64,000 nucleotides of DNA, taken from positions 4,154,001 through 4,218,000 of the forward strand of contig NZ_CP057483.1 in the NCBI RefSeq assembly GCF_013836145.1. Direction: 5' to 3'. Origin of the DNA: Citrobacter sp. RHB25-C09. Lineage in GTDB: Bacteria; Pseudomonadota; Gammaproteobacteria; Enterobacterales; Enterobacteriaceae. Below are positions 8,297-16,531 of the stretch, one piece after another. How positions within the stretch are numbered: the stretch's first letter is position 1; each line of letters opens with the position of its first letter. The translations under genes were made by a program, and so were the position numbers. The notes below the pieces were generated by a model. It did not search any database and was not told the origin of the DNA. It saw nothing but the letters and a program-made list of their open reading frames with translations.

Positions 8297-9286
8297 TCAG
8301 CGCTTGCTTATTTGGTCGAACGTGCCGCCGTTGGCGAAGTGTTCTTTCTGTGCTTTCGTCCAGCCACCGAACACATCATCAATGGTAAAGAGTTTCAGCT
8401 TTGGAAATTCACTGTCGTATTTTTTCGCGACTTCCGCATCACGTGGACGGTAAAAGTTTTTCGCTGCGATCTCCTGGCCTTCCGGCGAATAGAGATACTT
8501 CAGGTAAGCTTCCGCCACGGCCTGGGTCCCTTTTTTCTCGGCAACTTTATCAACCACCGAAACGGTCGGTTCCGCCAGAATCGATTCACTCGGAGTGACG
8601 ATTTCGAACTTATCTTTGCCCAGCTCGTTCGTCGCCAGCAGCGCTTCGTTTTCCCAGGCAATCAGCACGTCGCCAATACCACGCTCAACAAAGGTGTTGG
8701 TTGAGCCACGCGCGCCGGAGTCCAGCACTTCCACATTCTTAAACAGTGCTTTCACGAAATCCTGAGCTTTTGCCTGGTCATTGTTGTTGTGATGCAGAGC
8801 ATAGCCCCAGGCCGCCAGATAGTTCCAGCGTGCGCCGCCGGAGCTTTTCGGGTTCGGGGTAATGACGGATACGCCCGGCTTAATCAGATCGTTCCAGTCA
8901 TGAATCTGTTTCGGGTTGCCTTTGCGTACCAGAAAAACGATGGTGGAGGTATAAGGTGCAGAGTTGTCTGGCAGACGTTTGATCCAGTTTTTATCAATGC
9001 GCCCACGCTCGGCGATCGCATCAACGTCGTAAGCCAGCGCCAGGGTCACCACATCAGCTTCAATGCCGTTAATAACGGACGTAGCTTGCTTGCCGGAGCC
9101 ACCGTGCGACTGGCGAACAACGACGTTATCACCCGTCTCTTGTTTCCAGTGTGCGCTAAACGCTTTGTTATACTGCTCGTACAGCTCACGTGTTGGATCG
9201 TAAGACACGTTAAGCAACTGAATATCCTTTGCCAGAACGCTGCCGGATGCCAGCAGCAATGTTAACCCCACGCCCCATTTGTTCAT
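8297..9286 (-). CDS. sbp: Periplasmic sulfate-binding protein
   Basis: The 329 residues equal the length of E. coli Sbp. This is the periplasmic receptor that delivers sulfate to the CysTWA ABC importer, encoded elsewhere. The signal peptide ends LASGSVLA, followed by mature KDIQLLNVSYDPTRELY. The conserved sulfate-site segments SHGGSGKQ (near residue 60) and NPKSSGGARWNYLAAW (near 150) are present. It stands alone with its own terminator, as in E. coli, where CysB controls it. The sequence alone does not show a CysB site that I can place. Confidence 0.97.
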   Translation of the reverse strand: MNKWGVGLTLLLASGSVLAKDIQLLNVSYDPTRELYEQYNKAFSAHWKQETGDNVVVRQSHGGSGKQATSVINGIEADVVTLALAYDVDAIAERGRIDKNWIKRLPDNSAPYTSTIVFLVRKGNPKQIHDWNDLIKPGVSVITPNPKSSGGARWNYLAAWGYALHHNNNDQAKAQDFVKALFKNVEVLDSGARGSTNTFVERGIGDVLIAWENEALLATNELGKDKFEIVTPSESILAEPTVSVVDKVAEKKGTQAVAEAYLKYLYSPEGQEIAAKNFYRPRDAEVAKKYDSEFPKLKLFTIDDVFGGWTKAQKEHFANGGTFDQISKR

Positions 9287-9399
9287 CGCCCAACTCTCTT
9301 ATGTTGTGTTGTGATGAGCAAAGCGTGCCAGAAAGAAATCCAAACATTAAAGAATAAAAAAAGATTGGCTATAACTTGAGGGAATATGTGAGGCGATTG

Positions 9400-9480
9400 T
9401 GCCGGATGGCGGCTTACGCCTTATCCGGCCTACCCGAATCTGCGATCGGTAGGCCTGATAAGCGTAGCACCACCAGGCAT
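9400..9480. repeat. Two REP units after pfkA
   Basis: Inverted REP units at 9400-9433 and 9449-9480 form a BIME between the 3' end of pfkA and the sbp promoter region. The second unit has diverged arms (GTAGGCCTGATAAG ... CACCAGGCAT). Confidence 0.8.
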
Positions 9481-9486
9481 ATTAAA

Positions 9487-10449
9487 TCAGTACAGTTTCT
9501 TAGCGCAGTCCAGCCAGTCACCTTTGAACGGACGCTTCATATTTTCAATAGCGTCGATGATGTCATGGTGAACCAGTTTTTCGTTCTGAATACCAACGCA
9601 ACGACCGCCGTAGCCTTCCAGCAGCAGCTCAATTGCGTAAGAACCCATACGGGAGGCCAGAATACGGTCATAAGGTACCGGAGAACCCCCACGCTGAATG
9701 TGGCCCAGCACGGTGGCACGGGTTTCACGTCCCGTCTCTTTCTCGATGTAATGCGCCAGTTCGTCAACATCGCACATGTGCTCGGTGATAGCCACGATGG
9801 CGTGCTTCTTCCCTTTCGCAATACCCGCTTTGATTTCCGTTACCAGATCGTCACGGCTGAATTCGACTTCCGGTACGACGACGAACTCACAGCCACCGGC
9901 AATGGCCGCCGCGAGGGTCAGGTCGCCACAGTAGCGGCCCATCACTTCAACGATAGAGATACGCTGGTGAGAAGAAGAGGTGTCACGCAGACGGTCGATT
10001 GCTTCAACAACGGTACCCAGTGCAGTGAAATAACCGATGGTATAATCAGTGCCTTTGATGTCGTTATCAATGGTGCCCGGCAAACCAATGCACGGAAAAC
10101 CCATTTCGGTCAGGCGTTTTGCACCCAGGTAAGAACCGTCGCCGCCGATAACGACCAGCGCATCGATGCCGCGTTTTTTCAGGTTTTCGATAGCCACTGC
10201 ACGGATATTTTCGTCCCGGAACTCAGGGAAACGCGCGGAACCCAGGAAGGTACCACCACGGTTAATCATGTCGGACACGCTGTAACGGTCAAGCTGCACC
10301 ATGCGGTCTTCGTACAGACCCAGATAGCCATCATAAACACCCATGACTTCCAGACCTTCCGTCAGCGCTGCACGCACCACTCCACGGATTGCTGCGTTCA
10401 TGCCCGGCGCATCACCGCCGCTTGTCAACACACCGATTTTCTTAATCAT
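9487..10449 (-). CDS. pfkA: 6-phosphofructokinase I
   Basis: The 320-residue product is the main ATP-dependent phosphofructokinase of glycolysis. It contains GGDAPGMNAAIRG at residue 11 and GGDGSYLGAKRL near 103, which bind ATP. It also has the catalytic PGTIDNDIKGTD near 124 and the substrate-binding MGRYCGDLT near 169. The length and C-terminus agree with E. coli PfkA. A near-perfect Cra operator lies about 110 bases upstream, which fits repression by Cra when glycolytic intermediates are scarce. Confidence 0.98.
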   Translation of the reverse strand: MIKKIGVLTSGGDAPGMNAAIRGVVRAALTEGLEVMGVYDGYLGLYEDRMVQLDRYSVSDMINRGGTFLGSARFPEFRDENIRAVAIENLKKRGIDALVVIGGDGSYLGAKRLTEMGFPCIGLPGTIDNDIKGTDYTIGYFTALGTVVEAIDRLRDTSSSHQRISIVEVMGRYCGDLTLAAAIAGGCEFVVVPEVEFSRDDLVTEIKAGIAKGKKHAIVAITEHMCDVDELAHYIEKETGRETRATVLGHIQRGGSPVPYDRILASRMGSYAIELLLEGYGGRCVGIQNEKLVHHDIIDAIENMKRPFKGDWLDCAKKLY

Positions 10450-10555
10450 GACTACCTCTGAACTTTGGAATGCAAAATGAAATCTGTTGCCGGAAGCCGA
10501 TCCTGCATATCGAAACCCTCCAACGAATATGCTGATAGTATAACAATTGCTTCCT

Positions 10556-10571
10556 GCTGAATTGATTCAGG
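10556..10571. promoter_or_regulatory. Cra (FruR) operator upstream of pfkA
   Basis: GCTGAATTGATTCAGG differs little from the Cra consensus palindrome GCTGAAWCGWTTCAGC. E. coli pfkA is a known Cra target with a site in this interval. Confidence 0.75.
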
Positions 10572-10635
10572 TCAGGCCAAATGGCGGTAATTTATACACA
10601 AAATGCGAGTCAGGCTCTCTTCTTTTTACGATGCT

Positions 10636-11538
10636 TTAAGAAAGCTCTAACTGTTTACCTTCCCTGGGCACGACGGAACAAGGATCCTGATGGATAATGA
10701 CATCCGAACCTGGAAAACGTCGTAATATTGCCTGCTCAACCTGTTCAGCCACCAAATGCGCCTGAACGAGCGGCAGATTATCTTCCATTTCCAAATGAAT
10801 CTGAATAAAGCGGGTCGGCCCTGACTGCCGCGTGCGAAGATCGTGAGCGCCGCTGACCCCGGGCCATGACGTCACAATTTCAAAAATTTCCTGACGTTCT
10901 GCATCGGGTAAGGCACGATCCAGTAATGACTGCACCGCTTCATAACCCATGCGTAAAGCGCTATATAAAATATAGATGCCAATCCCTAATGCAAACAACG
11001 CATCCGCTCGATGCCAGCCGTACCAGGCAAGCCCGAGCGCCACGAGAATAGCGCCGTTCATCATAACATCAGACTGATAATGAAGCATATCTGCCCGTAC
11101 CGCCTGGCTCTGCGTGCGCTTCACGACCCAGCGCTGAAACGTGACAAGAATTACAGTACATATCAGGGCAATAATGGTAACCACAACCCCCACACCCGGA
11201 TCTTTCATCGGCGTTGGGGTAATCAAATGCTGTATGCCGGTTAAAAACAGAAATAACGCCGAACCGGAAATAAACATACTTTGCGCCAGCGCAGCCAGAG
11301 ATTCCGCCTTGCCATGACCAAACGTATGTTCTTCATCCGCCGGTTGCAGCGAGTAACGCACCACTAACAGGTTCGTAAGCGACGCGCCGATATCCACCAG
11401 CGAGTCGACCAGCGCAGCCAGAATACTGACCGAACCGGTATACCACCATGCAAAAATTTTGATCAAAAGTAACAGCGACGCCATCACTGTCGCCGCAATC
11501 GCCGCCCGGCTGACTAACCGCCCATAGGATTGAATCAT
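10636..11538 (-). CDS. fieF: Ferrous iron/zinc efflux transporter FieF
   Basis: The 300-residue protein is a cation diffusion facilitator that exports Zn2+ and Fe2+ in exchange for protons. The transport-site residues Asp45 and Asp49 (ALVDSLVDIG), and His and Asp in MLHYQSDVMMNG near 153-157, are present. The cytoplasmic metal-binding domain ends in VVPREGKQ. The ATG at 11538 gives the E. coli-like N-terminus MIQSYGRLVSRAA and has AGGAG before it; the longer start at 11586 would add 16 unrelated residues. In K-12 cpxP lies next to it; here an inserted lipase module separates them. Confidence 0.96.
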   Translation of the reverse strand: MIQSYGRLVSRAAIAATVMASLLLLIKIFAWWYTGSVSILAALVDSLVDIGASLTNLLVVRYSLQPADEEHTFGHGKAESLAALAQSMFISGSALFLFLTGIQHLITPTPMKDPGVGVVVTIIALICTVILVTFQRWVVKRTQSQAVRADMLHYQSDVMMNGAILVALGLAWYGWHRADALFALGIGIYILYSALRMGYEAVQSLLDRALPDAERQEIFEIVTSWPGVSGAHDLRTRQSGPTRFIQIHLEMEDNLPLVQAHLVAEQVEQAILRRFPGSDVIIHQDPCSVVPREGKQLELS

Positions 11539-12031
11539 AAACACTCCTGACATCTCATGCCGGTAGTATAACGGAAGGTGTAACACAACAAGTGATTATG
11601 AAGAGGACAATTTATCGCTCTACCAACTGTATTTGGTGAAAAGACAGTAATTCTTGAACTAACACCTAAAAATCCATTAAGTAAGGAGAGGTAAGAGTGA
11701 AGAAAAAGTCAAATTTAACATATTGAAATAAAAGGATTTAATATATCTCTCGTCTACATTTCATCTTCACTTCGATAAAAATATCGGCCTGATTTACGTC
11801 AAAGCCATTATTTCTACGTGGTTAAAGTATGTTGCCAGGCTGACCTTCGCCACGAGGAATTGGTGGAATAAGAGCTTCAGGAACTACCGCGCCAAATGCT
11901 GACTGATTTTGGTTTAGTGATTCATCGAGCCGCACCATGCTGTGAAGTTATACAGCTCTTATTTTGGTTAAGTCATGACCAGTGTATGATTGGTGAATAC
12001 TTAACCATTTGAAGTGAAGGGATATACAGCT
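11539..12031. other. Non-coding interval between fieF and the lipase gene
   Basis: About 490 AT-rich bases. I found no complete gene here. A short frame around 11830-11990 reads through several codons but is broken and resembles nothing I know; it may be decayed coding DNA from the insertion junction. The promoters for fieF (minus) and the lipase (plus) must lie here, but I cannot place them firmly. Confidence 0.5.
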
Positions 12032-14119
12032 ATGGGAGTATCAGGAGACAACTCAACAGTTACCAGTCTGAACCCAATATTCAAAGAAGTGTTCTGCGGT
12101 AAGCAGAAAAAACACTGGCTGGAGCTACAATTCGTTGATGAAAACAACAACGCGGTATCGGGGTTGAATGTACAACTTGAGTACCATCCTCTGGCTACGG
12201 AAAAAGAGATGGCCATGTTTCAATGGGGTGGGCACAGTTTTAATGCTACACCACCGCCCCATCCTCCTGCCGGTATTACCGACAGCGAGGGATTGGTCCG
12301 GTTCGATGATCTGTATTGGATTCATGTCAATGTAACAACGGATGGCCAGCAGCTCGCTGACGAAATGGAACAACGGCCGCTGGGTATTAGGCGCAACCCA
12401 AACAGCCAGCCAGTAAGTGGGAATGTCTTCAAACGAGAGACGCGGGACAAGAGCTGGCGTTCTGACGTGCAAGAAAAGGCGGAATCTGCCGGATACCAGC
12501 ATCACTATGTAACCATCGGGGAATTGTGCAATCGGCTTCCTGACATGCCTGGCTGGGATGCGACTGAGCCGCCAGTATTTCATTTCCCGCCAGGCCGCTC
12601 ATTGAAAGGGACGGTTATAGAGCGAGAAACTTTAGATAAGCGCCACGTTATTGAAATCTGCCCGTTCCGCGCATGGGTGTTAGCGCTTCATGACAGGAAA
12701 GACTATGACCTCGCTAATGGGTTGAATCTGGGTATTATGGCTGATCTGGCTTATGCCAAAGAATTTGACAAGGATAAAGACGCGCACCTTATCTCGCATT
12801 TTTTTGAACAGAAATGTCGGGATCTTTCCTGTATCCCTCAGTTCGCAGAATATCCTAATTATTTCCACACGCTGGCGGTAGACGTGCCGTTTAGGGGGCG
12901 TTATCTGACACCGCTCTATCTGAACACGTCACAGGTTCCTGAAGAACACTCCCCTGAGGGGGACTCCCGCCTTTTTGCAGTAGAATGCGCGTCACACGTG
13001 CTAGTTGCATGGTGCGGAACAGCGAGCGGGCTAAACGTAGTTACTGATGCATCCTTTGCGCCAAAACGCTGTCCGGGAACGCTTGGAGGGTCAGGGAACG
13101 TGCACGGTGGTTTTTTGGAAGCCTATCAGTTGATGAGTCGGAAGTTTGAGGACAAGCTTGATGCGATTAATAGAGCTTTAAAGAAGAAGAAAAAACTCTT
13201 CATCTGTGGTCATAGTTTGGGCGGTTCTCTGGCTCTGCTGTATGCCGCCGAGATGAAAGACTTTAATCCCGTACTGTACACGTACGGAATGCCACGCACC
13301 TTCACCCGTTCAGCGATGGCATCCCTGACAAGTATTACCCATTACCGACACGTTAATGATAACGATATAGTGCCCCAGGTTCCGCCGGATATGGATATGG
13401 ACAGCCTGTTCTATCAGACGCTGGGGCCACTGGGGGATAAGCTGGGTTTTGACTGGCTGGTCACGTCAATAGATGGGCTTTACCCACTACTCTGGCAACG
13501 AAGTATGGAAGCTGAGATGGGGGTTAAGCTGAAGAGAGACCCATACTGGCATCATGGTAATGCCGTGGCATTTTTACGGGCGGTGCAGTCCTATATCCGC
13601 CGGCGACAAAGTCAGAAGCCGGGTGAGCCTTTTCCGGTGACAATCTCCTCAGTTGAACGGGCGGCCGTGAAGCTATTCGTGGTGCCGTCTCTCAATGATG
13701 ATTGCCTGAAGGCGAGCGGAGAGCATCAGGCTGCGTTTACGCAGTGTCTTGCCCCGGGCGAGCTGGAGAAACGGTTTCCTCGGGGAGAAAATCTTGTCTC
13801 AGCCGGTTCAACCAGCAAACCGTTGAATCATTTTATGGCAAGCAAATACCTTCCTTATATCCACAATCAGGTGTTAGAACTTGCAAATCCGGCGCTGCCG
13901 ATGGAAAGAAAATCCATGCGGAACCAGTTCCGTGAGGCTGTGGAAGAAAGCGCTGCTGAGTACCGGCAGCCAGATGAAGTCGCGCGCAACAGGATATTTT
14001 TGTCCCTGCAGGACAAGTTGCCACTAACGTTGCAGCGTATGCGTGAAAATGAGGAAGGGCTGAATGCCTTGAGCCGGTTTGTAGCAGTCACGGAGGAAGA
14101 AGTTGAACTTTCTAACTAA
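12032..14119 (+). CDS. Class 3 lipase, probable type VI secretion-type phospholipase effector
   Basis: A protein of 695 residues. The N-terminal 100 or so residues form a beta-rich segment (FVDENNNAVSGLNVQLEY, then ITDSEGLVRFDDL), like the transthyretin/Ig-like adaptors of many secreted effectors. A class 3 lipase domain follows: nucleophile elbow ICGHSLGGSLALLYA with Ser395, then HVNDNDIVPQVPP with Asp445 as the likely acid, and YWHHGNAV with His507/508. There is no signal peptide. I prefer the ATG at 12032, with GAAGGGA before it, over the GTG at 12014. The next gene overlaps and encodes a membrane-anchored protein, the usual layout of a toxic lipase and its immunity protein. No VgrG, Hcp or Tss gene lies in the window, so the link to type VI secretion is inference. 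Confidence 0.78.
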   Translation: MGVSGDNSTVTSLNPIFKEVFCGKQKKHWLELQFVDENNNAVSGLNVQLEYHPLATEKEMAMFQWGGHSFNATPPPHPPAGITDSEGLVRFDDLYWIHVNVTTDGQQLADEMEQRPLGIRRNPNSQPVSGNVFKRETRDKSWRSDVQEKAESAGYQHHYVTIGELCNRLPDMPGWDATEPPVFHFPPGRSLKGTVIERETLDKRHVIEICPFRAWVLALHDRKDYDLANGLNLGIMADLAYAKEFDKDKDAHLISHFFEQKCRDLSCIPQFAEYPNYFHTLAVDVPFRGRYLTPLYLNTSQVPEEHSPEGDSRLFAVECASHVLVAWCGTASGLNVVTDASFAPKRCPGTLGGSGNVHGGFLEAYQLMSRKFEDKLDAINRALKKKKKLFICGHSLGGSLALLYAAEMKDFNPVLYTYGMPRTFTRSAMASLTSITHYRHVNDNDIVPQVPPDMDMDSLFYQTLGPLGDKLGFDWLVTSIDGLYPLLWQRSMEAEMGVKLKRDPYWHHGNAVAFLRAVQSYIRRRQSQKPGEPFPVTISSVERAAVKLFVVPSLNDDCLKASGEHQAAFTQCLAPGELEKRFPRGENLVSAGSTSKPLNHFMASKYLPYIHNQVLELANPALPMERKSMRNQFREAVEESAAEYRQPDEVARNRIFLSLQDKLPLTLQRMRENEEGLNALSRFVAVTEEEVELSN

Positions 14120-14873
14120 AAATCGCAGCAAGTTCCTCATCGTTCTGGTTCTTCTGTTTCTCGGGTACGAAATGTTTCTGAGCCGAAAACTCTCACCGCC
14201 CGCTAATTCTGAACAGATCACTATATCTTTCCGGGTGCCGGAGGGAGTGATGCTTTTACCGTTGGGAGGGGTGTATGTGTCATCGAAATGTACGAATACA
14301 CGCCTTACCGGCGCTTTTAAAACTTATCAGGAAGATGCCACTGCGGGAGTTTCTCTGCCCTTTGTCAATGGGGTGGACAATCTCCGGACGGTCAGTATCG
14401 CAAAAGATGGCGGGGGAAGGTGCAAGTGGAAGTTGCTTTCCATTCAGGTGAGATTCAGGGCTGCTAACGATAATCCTCTCGCGAAGGGGGAAAAGGTAGT
14501 AGATACAACTTATGACTTTGATTTCATAGGGTATGGGGCTGATGGTGGTGGTTTCGGGACAAGTCGTACAAAAGAAGTGAAAGGCGATCTAGATATTAAA
14601 ACTGACTTTTTCCCGATGATAACAAAATTCACTGATAACGATATTAATTTGAAGTTTTTCGGCGGTGATACAGCCAATGAAAAGTGGGGGCGACGTTTTA
14701 GTCTTAATGGCACCCGACATATTGCCATTGCTCCTGTAATTCACCTTAATAAGGTTGTGACCTTGTTGGCACCAGACAATACGGATAATTGGATAGCAAT
14801 CTACCCGGATGGAAGTAAGGAAGAGATACCTTATATCTTCCCAGATTATGACAAATTACTGTCGATGAAATGA
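14103..14873 (+). CDS. Membrane-anchored protein, likely immunity partner of the lipase
   Basis: A 256-residue protein starting at a TTG that overlaps the lipase gene by 17 bases, with GGAGGAAG just ahead, so translation is probably coupled. One hydrophobic helix (about residues 10-26, FLIVLVLLFLGYEMFL) follows a short positive N-terminus. This predicts an inner-membrane anchor with about 225 residues in the periplasm. The exported part is beta-rich (DTTYDFDFIGYGADGGGF, TDNDINLKFFGGD). I do not recognise its family. Periplasmic lipases delivered between bacteria commonly come with such tethered inhibitors, so immunity is the most economical role; it is not proven by sequence. Confidence 0.7.
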   Translation: MNFLTKNRSKFLIVLVLLFLGYEMFLSRKLSPPANSEQITISFRVPEGVMLLPLGGVYVSSKCTNTRLTGAFKTYQEDATAGVSLPFVNGVDNLRTVSIAKDGGGRCKWKLLSIQVRFRAANDNPLAKGEKVVDTTYDFDFIGYGADGGGFGTSRTKEVKGDLDIKTDFFPMITKFTDNDINLKFFGGDTANEKWGRRFSLNGTRHIAIAPVIHLNKVVTLLAPDNTDNWIAIYPDGSKEEIPYIFPDYDKLLSMK

Positions 14874-14893
14874 TGCGTTCAACGAACTGAAAA

Positions 14894-14928
14894 GGATTTC
14901 ATGAGATCATTTCGTCGATTTGAAATCC
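14894..14928. other. Inverted repeat after the lipase module
   Basis: GGATTTCA and TGAAATCC form an 8-bp stem with a 19-base loop, 20 bases after the end of the presumed immunity gene. It lacks a T-run. It may mark the transcript end or an insertion junction. Confidence 0.35.
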
Positions 14929-15114
14929 CTTGTTCTGAGCAGGCTTCCCACATAGAACCAGCAACGAAAAGTTATTTGAAAAGTTGCTAATTTGAAGCAA
15001 AGAGCTTCTTCAAGATGACCAAAAGTGCCTACAGTCTCGGAAACTGTAAACAAGGCAGGCTGGATCAATTTTATTAATCCACTGTTTTTACTTATAATTA
15101 AGTGTAATTATTGA

Positions 15115-15142
15115 TAAAAAAAACCCCCACATCATGTGGGGG
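15115..15142 (-). terminator. Rho-independent terminator of cpxP/CpxQ
   Basis: A seven-base-pair GC-rich stem (CCCCCAC/GTGGGGG, loop ATCAT) followed on the minus strand by eight T residues. Confidence 0.92.
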
Positions 15143-15173
15143 AAGACAGGGATGGTGTCTATGGCAAGGAAAA
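15116..15173 (-). ncRNA. cpxQ: CpxQ small RNA (3' end of cpxP mRNA)
   Basis: On the minus strand, just past the cpxP stop codon, the sequence runs TTTTCCTTGCCATAGACACC, then a CCCCCAC/GTGGGGG hairpin and an eight-base T-run. This is the known CpxQ RNA of E. coli and Salmonella, which is cut from cpxP mRNA and represses envelope protein mRNAs with Hfq. About 58 bases, as expected. The hairpin at 15124-15142 is also the cpxP terminator. Confidence 0.88.
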
Positions 15174-15181
15174 CAGGGTTG

Positions 15182-15685
15182 TTACTGGGGACGTGAGTTG
15201 CTACTACTCAATACCTTCAACGGCGAACTTTTTTGCCATTGCGCCACGTCACGCAACTGCTCCATTCGTTGTTGATGTTTCTCATTTAAAACCGCTTGCT
15301 GTTCGGGCGTTAACAGGCGATACATCTGGTTGCGAACTCTGGCCATTTCGACCTGTCTGGCAACCTGTGCCTGCGCCATCTTTTCTGTCTGAGCGCGTAC
15401 AGCGGTTTCATCAAATTTATCTGCGGTGACAAGGCGATGCATTGTCTCCATTTCGCTAACATTAACAGGCGGCTGCTCATGTCTGGCCTGTTGCATTAAA
15501 TCTCGCAACTGCTGACGTTGATGTTCGGTTAAACTTATGCCGTCGAACATATGGTTTTGTACAGTGCGCGGCGCAGGTAACTCACCCGGGTGCCAGTTAT
15601 CGCCTGTAACGACTTCAGCAGCATGGCTTAAAGTACTGAATGCCAGCGTTGAGGCCATGACGGCAGCGGTAACTTTGCGCATCAC
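15182..15685 (-). CDS. cpxP: Periplasmic adaptor and Cpx inhibitor CpxP
   Basis: A 167-residue periplasmic protein with a signal peptide ending LSHA near residue 22. Two LTxxQ-type motifs are visible: SLTEHQRQQLRDLM near 51 and LLTPEQQAVLNEKH near 123, the hallmark of the CpxP/Spy fold. CpxP dampens CpxA signalling and helps deliver misfolded pilins to DegP. It is divergent from cpxR across a 147-base gap with a perfect CpxR box. The start could be either of two adjacent ATG codons. Confidence 0.96.
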   Translation of the reverse strand: MMRKVTAAVMASTLAFSTLSHAAEVVTGDNWHPGELPAPRTVQNHMFDGISLTEHQRQQLRDLMQQARHEQPPVNVSEMETMHRLVTADKFDETAVRAQTEKMAQAQVARQVEMARVRNQMYRLLTPEQQAVLNEKHQQRMEQLRDVAQWQKSSPLKVLSSSNSRPQ

Positions 15686-15762
15686 TTGCTCCCAAAATCT
15701 TTTCTGTCGCGATTCAACGAGAGACAGTCTACGATTCGGGCTGCAAACATGCGTCAGGGGGT

Positions 15763-15777
15763 GTAAAACAACGTAAA
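15763..15777. promoter_or_regulatory. CpxR-binding box between cpxP and cpxR
   Basis: GTAAAACAACGTAAA is an exact match to GTAAA-N5-GTAAA. It lies in the shared promoter region of cpxP and cpxRA and explains Cpx autoregulation. Confidence 0.9.
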
Positions 15778-15832
15778 GTCATGGATTAGCGACGCCTGAT
15801 GACGTAATTTCTGCCTCGGAGGTACGTAAAAA

Positions 15833-16531
15833 ATGAATAAAATCCTGTTAGTTGATGATGACCGAGAGCTGACTTCCCTGTTAAAGGAGCTGCTCGAAAT
15901 GGAAGGCTTCAATGTGACCGTTGCCCATGATGGGGAGCAGGCATTGGAACTTCTGGACGACAGCATTGATCTACTTTTGCTTGATGTAATGATGCCGAAG
16001 AAAAACGGTATCGATACCCTGAAAGCGCTTCGCCAGACACACCAGACCCCCGTTATTATGCTGACCGCGCGCGGCAGCGAATTGGATCGCGTACTCGGCC
16101 TCGAACTGGGTGCGGATGACTATTTACCGAAACCGTTTAACGATCGTGAACTGGTTGCGCGTATCCGCGCGATTCTGCGCCGCTCTCACTGGAGCGAACA
16201 ACAGCAGAACAGCGATAACGGCTCGCCAACACTGGAAGTGGATGCGTTAAGCCTCAATCCGGGCCGCCAGGAAGCCAGTTTCGATGGACAGACGCTGGAG
16301 TTGACCGGCACGGAATTCACGCTTCTGTATTTGCTGGCGCAGCATCTCGGCCAGGTGGTATCACGTGAACATTTGAGTCAGGAAGTGCTGGGCAAGCGCC
16401 TCACGCCTTTCGACCGCGCCATCGACATGCATATCTCTAACCTGCGTCGTAAATTACCAGAGCGAAAAGACGGACATCCGTGGTTTAAAACCCTGCGTGG
16501 TCGCGGCTATCTGATGGTTTCCGCTTCATGA
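15833..16531 (+). CDS. cpxR: Envelope stress response regulator CpxR
   Basis: A 232-residue OmpR-family regulator. The receiver domain has the acidic pair in VDDD near residue 8, phospho-acceptor Asp51 in LLLLDVMMPKKNG, and Lys in LPKPFND near 103. The winged-helix DNA-binding domain begins near 130 and ends RGRGYLMVSAS. It overlaps cpxA by four bases (ATGA), so the two are translationally coupled. It activates envelope folding and protease genes, including cpxP next door. Confidence 0.98.
   Translation: MNKILLVDDDRELTSLLKELLEMEGFNVTVAHDGEQALELLDDSIDLLLLDVMMPKKNGIDTLKALRQTHQTPVIMLTARGSELDRVLGLELGADDYLPKPFNDRELVARIRAILRRSHWSEQQQNSDNGSPTLEVDALSLNPGRQEASFDGQTLELTGTEFTLLYLLAQHLGQVVSREHLSQEVLGKRLTPFDRAIDMHISNLRRKLPERKDGHPWFKTLRGRGYLMVSAS

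Noticed and set aside
9376..10461. Long open frame of 361 codons on the plus strand opposite pfkA
   Set aside because: It is antisense to a highly conserved gene with strong codon bias, which often leaves the opposite strand open. Its translation resembles no protein I know.
11830..11990. Possible remnant of a transposase or other gene before the lipase gene
   Set aside because: The frame has a stop codon and the short translated stretches resemble no family I can name; recorded only as non-coding interval.
12014..14873. Part of a complete type VI secretion cluster
   Set aside because: Only the lipase and its partner are present; no vgrG, hcp, PAAR or tss gene lies in the window, so no secretion system is claimed.
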